NCBI RefSeq assembly: GCF_001625305.1
Contig: NW_017804054.1
Span: forward strand, 1,886,253 to 1,950,252
Origin: Branchiostoma belcheri
Taxonomy: Eukaryota > Chordata > Leptocardii > Amphioxiformes > Branchiostomatidae
Reading direction: 5' to 3'
DNA length: 64,000 nt
Part shown: positions 48,501-59,450 of the stretch, one piece after another
Numbering within the stretch: the stretch's first letter is position 1
Layout of the letters: every line of letters starts with the position of its first letter
Notes under the pieces: model-generated
What the model saw: the letters and a program-made list of their open reading frames with translations, nothing else
Database searches by the model: none
What the model was told of the DNA's origin: nothing
Program-made: the position numbers and the translations under genes

Positions 48501-49000
48501 GAGACGCTCTTTGAAATCACCTTTACCACCGTCTATAGGGTATTAGTCAACTACTGATGCGTAGTGCGAATGCATGCGGGGTTTCTCAAAGAATGTCGCC
48601 TTTCCAAAACGTGATTTTCTTTCTTTTAACCCAATAACCTTAAGAGGATGCCCGAACGACCTTGCAGCAATAAGGGTCAAAACTATGTCCTGACAAGAAA
48701 AAGGTCTGGACTAAACTCAATTTTTCTGGGTTCAACTGACTACGGGGAAAATATGAAATGACGTAGTTCTTTTACCAACTCTAATGCACTGCTGTTCTGA
48801 TGAAAGGTTATTGCCTAACTGACGGCCTTTGGCCATCTTGGCAACGGTACAATCGTCAAAACGTTTCATGTCAGATCTCTAGAAAGTTTGCATCACTTTA
48901 TCAATGTATTAATGGTAGGAAAAAAGCATCAACTAATTCCCATAGCACAGATGGAAAGCGCCCTGGCCTCCTTTAAACACCTCTTGGCAAGAAAGAATTA
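45561..49000. other. Non-coding DNA
   Basis: AT-rich, with (GGTT)n at about 47484-47508. A minus-strand stretch at 46765-46971 reads ...PPGRTFIHTAVHIWNSQRG and could be a decayed LINE reverse transcriptase end (compare the WNSLP motif), but this is weak. No gene is supported. Confidence 0.4.
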
Positions 49001-49228
49001 AGGGTTGCACTCATCCTTTTGGATGGAGCGTAATGTCGATGTTGCTAGCCTCACCTCTACATATAGAATAACTCAACAGTCAGATCGAGAAGAAAAGTGT
49101 CACGGTGTGGTTGACTGGCGGGCCGTGGTAAATTCACATTGCACCACCACATATGAAAAAAAACCTCCATGCTTCACCTTAAGTCAATCTACTGATTTAC
49201 GCCAAAGCTGCAATATAGTAGATACATT

Positions 49229-49350
49229 GGTGAAGGTTAGACATTCAGGTAATAAGATACGCCAGAAAGCAGTTACTCAAGCAACTGGATATGCTTTTGC
49301 AAACGGTCAGACGTTTCAGGTAGCATCCACTACCTTTTGTCAGTGACACC
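49229..49350 (+). repeat. Dispersed repeat R2, linear copy
   Basis: TGAAGGTTAGACATTCAGGT...AGATACGCCAGAAAGCAG...GCAACTGGATATG matches the complement of 13880-13952. It lies within a 113-codon plus frame (49005-49346) whose C-terminal residues (KVRHSGNKIRQKAVTQATGY) come from the repeat. The frame is therefore probably a repeat translation rather than a gene. Confidence 0.6.
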
Positions 49351-50360
49351 AGAGACTGCAGGAGAAATGCAGGTTTATAAGTACGAACTATTGATTAGAT
49401 TAGATTAGAGCTAGAATGTATCTAGATTAGATACACTCAATCAAAAAGCTGATGACAGTAGCTATGACCTCTGTGATTGACCAATGGACATCTGGTGGTG
49501 GAATCGACCTTGTTCTGATTGATAATAATAGCAACTAAATGCATAGGAACTATCTTAGTGCTGCGTTGGCAACCTACCAAACATATGGGGTTCTTTTAAA
49601 TGTATCAGAAAGACTCGTAATACTCTTCGGAAACAATTCTCTATGGGTTTAGCTTGGCATTTGGCTTGTTTGATTTAACTCCGGCTCTTGGAAGGTCTCC
49701 ATCGAAGCTTTTATGCCGTCAGAAAGTGTACGCCACGGATAACATGCCCTCAGCGAGTAGGAAGTCTCAATCACAAAGAGAACCCTTTCATGTATCGTCC
49801 GTTTCCCCAGCTTACAACGACACAGCTGATCCCCCCGATGATGAAAGGATTCTTAGATATAGCGTATAGAAAGCTCAAAGAAATCTGCGGCTTGGAACAA
49901 ACAGCACTTTCATCTATACATCAGTGAGAAGAATCAGCGAGGTGGCCGACAACAAGACAAACGCTCGTATCATATTTTGAAAAAAAAACACACACACACA
50001 CACACACTACAACTTCCCTTCTTTGAGTTACTCCTCATTTTAGTGCGTAAGGTCAATAAAAGTATGAATCTGAGCTAATAGCTAGCAGAGAGACATAAAA
50101 GGGGGGATAGAGAGGAAGAAATAGGCTGATACTATAGCTGAATGAACTCGGAAAGATATGGAGGCTCATGGCAACACCAGAAGCCTGGTTTATTAAAACA
50201 TCATTGTCATTGTCATTAAATTTAAGCAACTGAAGTAACTGGTTAGTGTAGGAGCAAAGCGCCATCACGACATTCCCTGCTACGTGCATGGTGAGCATAT
50301 TAAAGTAAGTAGCTACCTAATGACGTCTAGCACAGAGACACAGTGCGATAAATACATTGC
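49351..50360. other. Non-coding DNA with (CA)n
   Basis: (CA)n microsatellite at about 49989-50008. The overlapping 71- and 79-codon frames at 49654-49927 have no recognisable family. No gene is supported. Confidence 0.4.
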
Positions 50361-50590
50361 AGATATCAGCATTGATCGTATTCGAACAAATTCATTAATC
50401 GTATTTAAACGTTTCAGAATGCAACTTACAATACGTTGCAGATATTCAGCTTGTTAATGAAGAGGTACCAGCATCAATTGTACGCAAATGTTTTAAAATG
50501 CAACTTGTAGTACATTACAGATATGCATCATTGTAATGAAGAGCTACCGGCATCAATCGTATTCAAACGTTTCAGAATGTAACTTGTAAT
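50361..50590 (+). repeat. 79-bp tandem repeat, three units
   Basis: TTTCAGAATGCAACTT at 50412, TTTTAAAATGCAACTT at 50491 and TTTCAGAATGTAACTT at 50570 are spaced exactly 79 bp. AATGAAGAG.TACC.GCATCAAT recurs at 50456 and 50535. The first unit is the most diverged. Confidence 0.8.
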
Positions 50591-51023
50591 TCAAACTGTG
50601 CTGGATAAACCCTATATCCATTTTCAAGGACCATCTAAAAGTTGAACTTCAGAGACAGGAACCGAAATGCCTCTTTTCATCATTGATAAACCTTTACGAG
50701 AAAGCTTTTAGTAGACAAGACGTTCCCATCTGAGCTTACGTTAAAATCAGGGTATCTTAAGGGGGTGTTCAATTACCCAATCTTGTATTTTCAAGGGCAA
50801 AGGGTCATCGCTAAAAGGGTTAAAGACGTCGATGCTATGAAGCAGAGATTTTGATTAAGTTCCCACTGGGCTCATCTTTGTGCCTTACAGACATGCTCGC
50901 AGTGTGCGAAGGTGAAGCTGTTAGATCGTACAGGCTGATCCTTCGGGAGCCATTCAGTAGATAATACCTTCCGGCTTTCTGATGTTAAAACTAATTATAG
51001 TTAAAGTGCAGCATTCCTGTGTG

Positions 51024-51345
51024 TTATATGTATATCTGAGAGGCATCCATACGGAGAATGTGGCCTAGGTACTGGAGTCTCATACGACGGATAGGTGACA
51101 TCAGGTTGTAGTCTGGATTTGTTGCTGTATCCCGAAAGTGTCGCTTAGTTATGACATACCGACATCTGCTGTTGAAACCATTGATCATCATGTTGACGTC
51201 CTGTGTTAAGTCCCATGCCTCACAGCTATGTGTAAAGGTTGAACAAATAGAGGATTTGTATAGGGGTATTTTGATTGTATGTAGGAGTCTGTGGTCCCTC
51301 CATATTGTAGGCTGGATGTTATAAAACATAACTCTCCTACTTTCA
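51024..51345 (-). mobile_element. LINE reverse transcriptase C-terminal fragment
   Basis: The minus-strand frame reads STFTHSCEAWDLTQDVNMMI then NGFNSRCRYVITKRHFRDTA and MRLQYLGHILRMDASQ. This follows the GSEAW...I..F..RCLR.I......R.......I..RRL.YLGHI.RM pattern of the end of LINE ORF2. It is 5'-truncated, and the short open frame implies a dead copy. Confidence 0.7.
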
Positions 51346-52920
51346 ATGGATACCGCAAGACTTTACAAATTGTTTTCGGAGCCTTCTCGAGTAATCCATG
51401 TACATTGCCGGTGCCACATTTGGAAGATCTCCTTAAAAAACTATGAGGACTAGTTAATCAAATAACTGCCTGAGATAGCAACACTGCATATTTCATTCGA
51501 TTCCCAAGTGAATATTGAAAAAATCCCAAACTAGACAATCATTTGCCTATCATTACAACCACAACCAACTTGAACAAAGTACTGCCTCGAGGTCATGATA
51601 TACTAAATTCCATACCAAATTCATACTAAAAGGGGAAAAAATAGCATTTTCTCTTGCGTGCGAATCGTAAAGTTCCTACGTCTAAAATCGATAACTTGTG
51701 GCGTCAAACCAGTGAGATTCAAAGTAGCCACGGGCAGTAAGATAAACTTTAGACCTCATTTCCTCTGGAAATTCAAGGACAAGTAGATTACATGGGTAGA
51801 ATCGACCTTTACGTATAATTGCGTGTTATCAACTAATTAAGCTGTTGAGTAGTGTAATTCGTCACTGCCCAACCACAGCGAGCAACTTTGTAATCAATTC
51901 CTTTATTTGGGGTCAGGGGGTGGATACAGTCCGTTGTAATATATTAGCCACGCTTGGCAAACCAATCTTAGTGCAACCAAAACAGTTGAGAAGCGATAGC
52001 AGTACAACCTGCCTCACTGGATACCGCAGGATATAGATTTTGATCACACACGGGAGAGATATCAAGGCAAACGATGCTATAATTACTTTTATTAGTTTCA
52101 TTAATACCCAATTTCAGTAACTTTATCAAAATATCCCCGTTCAAAAGACATAATAGGTTATTAGGATGGTGAGGATATAGAGACCCACAATGCTGTTCCA
52201 ACTGTAGATTTAAATCACAAAATAGTTGAGCTGGGCAACAAGCTTATGATTATAATGAATCCGCTACAGATCAAGACCTATTGGGCTCCCGTGGAAATCA
52301 GCACAGACCTGCTGAAGGGACCACCTATGTGTCCTCAATATAAATAAATGAATAAATTGGGACATTGATTGCGATCTGGTAATGGGGATAAAAAGCCAAG
52401 GCTCATTATTTGCTAAATACAAGGACCAGAGTGGAGAGATCGTGCGATTGATCGTGCAAATTAAATATATTTGACGAGAACAGGCAATCCATGCAAATGA
52501 AACATAGAAGACTGCAAGCGAAGACTAATTGAAGGCCACATGCAGAAGCAGCAGCAGACGAATTAGATAACGCACTGATGGAATGAAGATGTAGTTAGAG
52601 ATTGGAGCTCGTCTAAGAAAGACAATTGACATCAGAAAATTGATGATTGATGTAGAAAAAAAACGTCGATGCTTTCGATAAAGTACTGTTTGTTAAGCTT
52701 ACCTTACAACAATGCAATGATTGAAAAAAATGAGAACAGTATAGGAGATGACAATGGTGGATGTCAGTTTCAGGGTTAGAACAACCTCTGAAGGGCAGCT
52801 TACATAACTACTTGTCGGTACATCGTAATTAATCTGTATGACCTCAAGACCCTGAAAATGATACACATGACCCAAAAGGCTAACGACGCGGGTAAAGCAC
52901 AAAGCAGCTTAAATCAGCTT
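51346..52920. other. Non-coding DNA
   Basis: AT-rich with no gene recognised. Short minus-strand frames at 51913-52201 overlap each other and lack signatures. Confidence 0.4.
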
Positions 52921-53240
52921 GTGACTGTCACCGCAAGAGTGTAAAGAGAAGCCATGCCTTCAAATATCAGAGTTATACAAGATTTGAGGTTTTCAAAAAG
53001 TCATACTTTCCAAGATTTACTGTACAGTGGAACTCGTTGCCACACAGCACAGTTGGGGCATCATCACAAGAAAGCTTTAAACAACTACTGCAATTAAATG
53101 TGCAAAGATTAAGTGTAACAAGTCGTTCGGTGTTATATAGCTAGCTGCCGCCGCGCCGCGTGCCTGCGAAGCTGGTGTGTTACGCCGAAGGGCGGGTATA
53201 CGGGCTATACCGATACAGATGCAGAGGTAATGTTGTGCAA
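52921..53240 (+). mobile_element. LINE 3' end, frameshifted
   Basis: Translated in pieces it gives SYFPRFT...QWNSLPHSTVGAS and QESFKQLLQLNVQRLSVTSR, the ...FP..V..WN.LP......S...F...L terminus of LINE ORF2. It ends with a GC-rich 3' tail (CTGCCGCCGCGCCGCGTG) and CGATACAGATGCAG. Frame changes show it is dead. Confidence 0.65.
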
Positions 53241-54489
53241 GTGACACCAGATCATGAGGACACGAACATAATCCAAGCTAGGTACAAGAAGACTTTACCA
53301 TAAATCTGTTTGTCCACGCTTATATCCCTCTGTTTTAGTATACACAGACGATCGCTATATATCAAGGAGACAACGGTAGGCTAAAAGGGCACAAGCAAGA
53401 TCAAAACCTGAAGTATCTAGGCATAGGGAAAGGATTTGGCCTTGAACCCACTTTTGATCTGATAATACAATTGTAGGAATCAAACGATTCCAGTGATTAG
53501 TAAGGTTGGAAACATCGATCAGTGACGGAAGCTGCCTCACGATGACTGAACTGGTAACCAGGTAAATTTGTTTTAACAAGGGAAGGCTGCTTTGTGATCA
53601 AAGACTACTTGCTCTTTGCTTGATGAAATGGAAGCTTACCAGGCTCTGAACGATCTGCATTTCAAAAGAAATCAGTACTCGGCAGCAGCTGCTCTCAGAG
53701 CTTACCGCAGACCTTGAAAGCTATGTCAGTCACGACTGTCCAGAGAACTAGGAAGAAAGACCTTCTCTTTAAACTGTCGAGGCAGCACAGCTCAGGAAGC
53801 TTAAGGAATAATGGAGAGGCCTTGAAAAAAATGCATCCTGTATTCGCCGGAGTCAACATTGTATCCACAAAGCTAATGAAAGTTCATCTGTGCTGGTAGT
53901 TATCATACTCATTAGTAAAATGTTGAACTTTATTCCAACACAAAGATTAAATTTTCAACGACCATTGTCGCCTTCATTAGGATAATGAATGGCCAATTAA
54001 TTCAAAACGGGTGAACAGTTTGAGATGAAATGTCAAATGCATTTAGTCTTCCTCAGCTTTTGCATTACATAACTTAAAAATTCTTTCACATGCAGGTAAT
54101 CTCCCTCTATTTCCAAAGGATGGGCATTAACTTTCTCTGTAAAGTACTGCCATTTACTCTACCATGGCTGGAACTTCCTCACAAAATGAATAGCCTGGCG
54201 CCACTGCTTGAAACATTCAACATCAGGGGAAATTTTCGATTGCCACTATGACCTATCACCCCGCTGTATAACAGTGTTATATATAATCCACAGCCCGTAA
54301 AAGTGCAATCGTACTGATCCGGTGGACAGCACGGCAGGTGACTAATTGTTCTCCCCGTTTGATCTCGTCAGTTCCCGGCGCTTTCTGCGTGGGTAATATT
54401 GGACCCCTAGGAACTACGGACTAACACATTAGTAAGGGTTTTACGTCGTCAAGTGGGCATAAGGCTGCTTCAGCAATCTTTACGCTTTC
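53241..54489. other. Non-coding DNA
   Basis: No supported gene. The 61-codon plus-strand frame at 53714-53899 and neighbouring frames read as fragments without a family. Confidence 0.35.
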
Positions 54490-54872
54490 CTATGAAAGTT
54501 GGGGATAAGTAAATTATGTGCTGGATCTATAACCCTTATGTTTTAGTTTTATCTCTCTTGGAAAGTGATCCTTCATTGCAATTGTATATGGTATTTGCCA
54601 CTGGCACCTGCACCGAGAATAATTATACTACCAAGTTTCAAATCATCATCAAATCACTGTAATGACATGTATGCTATTAAATGTATAGCGTTATAACGTT
54701 GCAGACCACCCACACCCAGTAAATACATTGCCCTTTACGTTTCCAAGGCATTACTGTGCTGCTAAATGAGACCCATTATTCGGATTTGAATTTAATCCAT
54801 ATACTCTAGCAGTGAAAGTTCCTATGAAAGTTAGGGATAGATAAATCATGCGCTGGATTTATAACCCTTATC
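54490..54872 (+). repeat. 240-bp dispersed repeat (copy 1) bracketed by about 50-bp direct repeats
   Basis: CCTATGAAAGTTGGGGATAA...ATAACCCTTAT at 54490-54541 recurs as CCTATGAAAGTTAGGGATAG...ATAACCCTTAT at 54821-54872. Between them, 54573-54811 is about 85-90% identical by eye to 56743-56983 (TGCAATTGTATATGGTATTT...GACCACCCACACCCAGTAAA). Confidence 0.7.
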
Positions 54873-55388
54873 CAACACTGCAGTGAACTATCGCCTCTGA
54901 AGTATCTTTTTATTTGGAACAGTAAAATCATACGCAAATTTATTGACCATTATCATATTGATCTACATGTATTAGGGCTGATCAGTATAATACTCTTACA
55001 ATTGCTCTTGGACTTTTTCTAGTAGACCTCTTTCCACCATGATGTTAAGCTGGAATTTCTATGGTCTTAGATATTAGAATAGACTCATGTAGGTAAAAGT
55101 ACGTTACTCTATAGGCAGCCTTATACGAAATAAGAGTTTTTCAGTAAGGCGTGCTATCTCCAACAAGCAGACATCTCAGCGGGCGTCCGTTGGCACGCTG
55201 AATGAAAACTAGTCTTAGCCAGTACACCATACCCCTGTTTCTGTTATTAAAATAAGAAAAGATATTTTTTTAAATACGAAATGATCTCATGAGAAACCTG
55301 ACTGATATTTAGGTGTCAGTATGTCAGATTAATATAATTAAATTTGATCATATAAAATGCCATCATTACCGCATATCCATCAAAGATG
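54873..55388. other. Non-coding DNA
   Basis: AT-rich and without recognised features. Confidence 0.3.
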
Positions 55389-55617
55389 TACCATGGATGC
55401 CAAACTAGTATCGGGCCGTTAGCCGTTTTCCTTCGGCAGCCGAGAGCCCTTCGCCCGCCTGCCTAAATTACCACTACGGGGGAGTTGAGCCCGAGGGGAG
55501 TTGGCTGGCCCTAGAACTAGCCAAACTCCCCCCGGGCTAGACTCCCCCGTAGCGGTAATTTACACCAGCGGGCGAAGGGCTTTTGCGGCCCGGACAGCGA
55601 GTTTGGCATCCAGGGTA
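55389..55617. mobile_element. GC-rich fold-back element (229 bp) with TA ends
   Basis: From TACCATGGATGCCAAACT to AGTTTGGCATCCAGGGTA the element is an inverted repeat over almost its whole length. AGCCCTTCGCCCGC, AAATTACC.CTACGGGGGAGT and GCCC...GGGGAG blocks pair across a short centre near 55510. It is strikingly GC-rich against AT-rich flanks. TA at both ends suggests a TA target duplication. It does not encode protein. Confidence 0.8.
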
Positions 55618-55639
55618 TTAAAGATGATAACAGGGAAAA

Positions 55640-55990
55640 GTTTCAGTTTCCGTTTATTGGAATGCTCTTTGGCCCCTTAAGGGGCTAATCTTCCAGGGCT
55701 CCAGGATGATTATCTAAATTAACTAAATGTACCACCCTGTTATTAATTAGTGAACTGACATGAGATATGGTCTTTACCTCGGTTGGTAGAGAATTCCAGA
55801 GTATAACGGACCTGTACACAAAGGATTCCTATAAGACCTGCAACACTGTATCTAAAAGTCAGCCAGTAGCTGTACCAATCATTTTTTTTACCAAAGAAAC
55901 GACGTGTTTTGTGGAGCCGCATTGCTTGAACATTGACGTAACATAATGTTGAAAACGAGAGACGTTGTACTTTTGTGACGACGAAGATCA
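55640..55990 (-). mobile_element. LINE 3' end (minus strand)
   Basis: The minus-strand frame ends at TAG (55687-55685). It reads ESFVYRSVILWNSLPTEVKT then ISHVSSLINNRVVHLVNLD...GALED and stop, a classic LINE ORF2 C-terminus (WNSLP). A short 3' UTR ends AATAAACGGAAACTG near 55640. The upstream part towards 56 kb is degenerate. Confidence 0.75.
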
Positions 55991-56742
55991 GACGCCATCT
56001 ACCACCAAGCCCTAAAGTTTCAACCTTTCATAAAGAATTGGGGTTCGATTGAAGAGTTCCTCAGGTGAAATACATCGCAGGCGCATGACAAAACTCCGTG
56101 AGTAATTGGCTACTGCATAAAGACACAGGAAAAGCCTAAAGACACATTTCTGTCTGAAGTGCAGTGACAGTGAATATTTTGTAGAACGCGGTATGAATGT
56201 TATGAATGATATTCGTAAGAAAGTTTCGCACCAAACTTGTGCCAGACAGTCTTGTGTCATCGGATTTTGATAAGTCATTTTTCAAATCAGGTGTCCCAAA
56301 TGGAACCCTGACACTTGTGCCACACAATAATGTCAAAACGTGACGACAGGGCCTAGTAAACGTGAGTTTGAGTAGTTTTGTGCTGTGACTCTCTATTTTG
56401 ACTGACTGAACTGCTAAAATAAGCCGTACATTGCATTTTCTATAGCTAGTTGTGTCTTCCATACCTTTGCCTATGACCAATTCTTTACTTTCTTCAATTC
56501 AACACTGTATTACATGAATCCCAGGTGAATCCGCTGGCAGAAGACTACTTATATGATATGCTGTCTTTACTGTTGCATTAAGCTCTGATGTAGCTTGTTA
56601 AGTGTTTTGCGTCTACCCAAATGCCACAGGATGGTACGCAAGAAACTAGTCGCAGGGTAATATCAATGATCAATTCCGCGTATACCCTAAGGATCAATCG
56701 ACATTTCATTTTAGTTGTGTTTCTCTGCAAAGGTGATAAAGG
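55991..56742. other. Non-coding DNA, possibly decayed LINE
   Basis: Two overlapping minus-strand frames (56012-56278 and 56136-56480) may be a frameshifted continuation of the 55.6-56.0 kb LINE, but I could not identify conserved reverse transcriptase motifs in them. Confidence 0.35.
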
Positions 56743-56983
56743 TCCTTCCTTGCAATTGTATATGGTATTTACCGCTGGCACTCGCACCGAGAATTATTAT
56801 AGTACCATTCAAATCATCATCAAATCACTGTAATGACATGTATGATATTAAATGTATAGAGTTATAACGTCGTAGACCACCCACACCCAGTAAATACATT
56901 GCCCTTTACGTTTTCAAGGCATTACTGCGCTGTTAAATGGGATTCATTTATTCGGATTTAATTTTAATCGCTATAGCAGTGCT
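56743..56983 (+). repeat. 240-bp dispersed repeat (copy 2)
   Basis: Second copy of the 54573-54811 sequence, same orientation, about 2.17 kb downstream. The bracketing 50-bp direct repeats seen at copy 1 are absent here. Confidence 0.7.
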
Positions 56984-57570
56984 CCTAATTGGATTTTACT
57001 GCGAAAATGATACTTATAATCTTATCAAAGGTTTAATGAAATATGTATGTGCGTGTATCTGACGTCGTATCAACTGCGATCTAGATACAATTGAAAAAGA
57101 GATAAATTAGTATACGTTCTTGCTGCAATGACTGCAGGATCAATCAATGCGTAAATTCAATGTGATTTTATGCCATAAAGGCCTAGGAAACTTAGATTCT
57201 ATATAAGATAAGTCAGCACATGTTTTTTTCCACACTATTCTGCCTCACATTGCTTTGTCAAAGCTCTCAAATGCAATACCCGAGTCTGTAGTCAAAGTAC
57301 ATTTACTGACAAATCTACATTTCAATTTGTTCTCATAAAAAATCAGAACAAAACAGTAAGGCACCTTAGGGACAGTATTCTCAGGAAACATTTCGTAATG
57401 AACATTTCTATATAGCCATTAGACTACAATTGTACGTTTTAACATATAACCACAAAAATTATCTTCGTAAAAATCCCTTGGTGTTTATGATTTTCCTTTT
57501 TACCTAGATTTTTTCCGCACGCAGTCAGGCTACCAAAACTATTGTACATGTAGTTCCTTGTTTATTATTC
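56984..57570. other. Non-coding DNA
   Basis: AT-rich and without recognised features. Confidence 0.3.
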
Positions 57571-58041
57571 TAAGGCCATAGCTATTAAATTTTATGGGTG
57601 ACATCCTCTACAGACTCCTAATCTAGTGCAAAAGGGAGAAAAAAACAAGGTGGGATAAAAAAATGTTACCTATAAGTTTACTGACAACTATTACAACATC
57701 CATCTCTCACTGAAACAACTTTGAATAATAAGTTTTCAAGCATCGTACTAATAAATAATGTTTTTGATTTAGTGGGAACATCACATATACACAGTCACCA
57801 CCACATATAAAAGGAATGAAATACATCGCTGTATCAAAATAAACGACAAAGCAAATCGTCCTTTGTCTTGTTTCCTCTCTTCCTACTGATTTGCCTTCCA
57901 CGTTCCCACATATGACAACACACATCTCTGCCCATTTTTGCCATGTTGACCTCTGTCAGAAGGCAGCAAAATTTCTTGTTTTTGATTCAAAAAATCAGGT
58001 GCGCGGTGATGTCATCCATAAAAACTACTTGCTGTGGCCTA
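57571..58041. mobile_element. MITE, second member of the 4203-4580 family
   Basis: The left end TAAGGCCATAGC...TTTTATGGGTGACATC and the right end GATGTCATCCATAAAAAC...GTGGCCTA are inverted copies of about 35 bp, with TA termini. They match the TIRs at 4203-4236 and 4549-4580. The interior differs from the 4.2 kb member and has no hairpin. Confidence 0.7.
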
Positions 58042-58960
58042 AGCTCGTATTTTATTCATAGAACCAGCAGGATAAACAGATTGAATCCTTTCCTTCCTTG
58101 ACATTACAGAAAGTATCTGGAACATTTCTCATGAGGGTGCCTTCATCCGGGGTCCCCGCTTATATAACGGTTATGCTTATATAATGCATCACGTGGGATT
58201 TAAAAAATTCGACAACAAACGCAGACTAAGATTCTAATGTACAGCTTTTATGTCAACATCGTCCCATGTGTTGCTTTTGATGGTATTGATTGAAATTTTT
58301 ACCATAACATTCGAGTCCCAGATACACCATCTTACGCCGTTAACATTCTCTCGAACATTACAAGCTTTGTGTTGAAAAATGATTGACAGGATATTTGAAA
58401 ATACTACTGCTCAGAAAAGGTCGTACGCTTACGTTTCTATTTAATATTACGCCATTCAAATGCCAGCAATGTTATCTGAGCTTTTAAAAAGGTTTATTTG
58501 TAGTTTGGGCTTCTAGTCACATCAAATTTGATTTAAGTGCTTTTAGACTTCTCTGAGAATTTCCATAAGATTATATACAAGCTATTAGTTACTTCCCACC
58601 TGAGAGCACACGCATGTTTGTCAAGCAATTTGAGACTTTGTTTTTTTTGCTTAAAGCTCTGAATGCCCCTAATGAATGTAAGGGCATAAACATGAAATAT
58701 GGTTTTATTTGATGGAGGCGTATCGAACTGTTATAAAATATTTTAACATGTTTTATTTTTACCAGAAAATAAAAAAAGGGTTTACTTGATGTAAACGTGC
58801 CAATCTGCCTAACAGTCACAAAATTTCTCATGTTGGTAGTTTTATATATAGTGCCAATACTTTTATGCATAATATGAGTAGGAAAGAACTAACTCATAAT
58901 TCTTACAATACTTTTCTTTTATTTTACACATTAATCTCAAAGACCCCCAAGTTTTAAACT
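58042..58960. other. Non-coding DNA
   Basis: AT-rich. The 93-codon minus-strand frame at 58589-58870 is Phe/Lys/Ser-rich and unsupported. Confidence 0.35.
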
Positions 58961-59450
58961 TCAAATCACCTGCGAGCTGCCTACCCTGCCTAAATGCTTA
59001 GGCCAGAACTGGCCCCTCGCTCCTCCATTTTCCCGCCAGGCAGCACGATCCTTTTGTTCTGCAGCCTTGAGGGACCAGCCAGTATCATTTACTATATGGT
59101 CCTGCTGGTAGGACCCGTATACAAAAGAGTCTGGGGGTCTTTTCTGAACGTGACCAAACCATATCAGCTTTCTTTTACAGATATCCTCAATAATTGTGCT
59201 CTCCACTCCCAGCATAGCTCGAATTTCTTCGTTTCTAATGTGACCTCTCCTTGAAAAATTCAAGATAACACGCAAACACCTCATTTAAAATACCAGTAGG
59301 AGTTTATCGGTTTTTTTTCAGTGCCCACGCCTCGATCACAAGCATATGTGGCTATTGGGAAAATAAGGGTATGCAGCAGACGGGTTTTGATGTGTCTACT
59401 GACCTCTGTCCTATAACTGATTTCCCGAGTCTACCAAAGACACTTCAAAT
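58961..59450 (-). mobile_element. LINE reverse transcriptase C-terminal fragment
   Basis: The minus-strand frame 59284-58961 reads RRGHIRNEEIRAMLGVESTI then IEDICKRKLIWFGHVQKRPP, the I.R..R.RWFGH..R.P motif at the end of LINE ORF2 (RTE-like). Further upstream on the minus strand (to about 59450) decayed sequence continues in other frames. Truncated and dead. Confidence 0.75.

Noticed and set aside
49005..49346. 113-codon plus-strand frame as a gene
   Set aside because: Its C-terminal part is translated repeat R2 also present at 13.8 kb; no start context or neighbouring exons.
54340..54420. 5S rRNA-derived sequence (GATCTCGTCAG...)
   Set aside because: Only a short string resembles the 5S internal promoter; the rest of the 5S sequence is absent.
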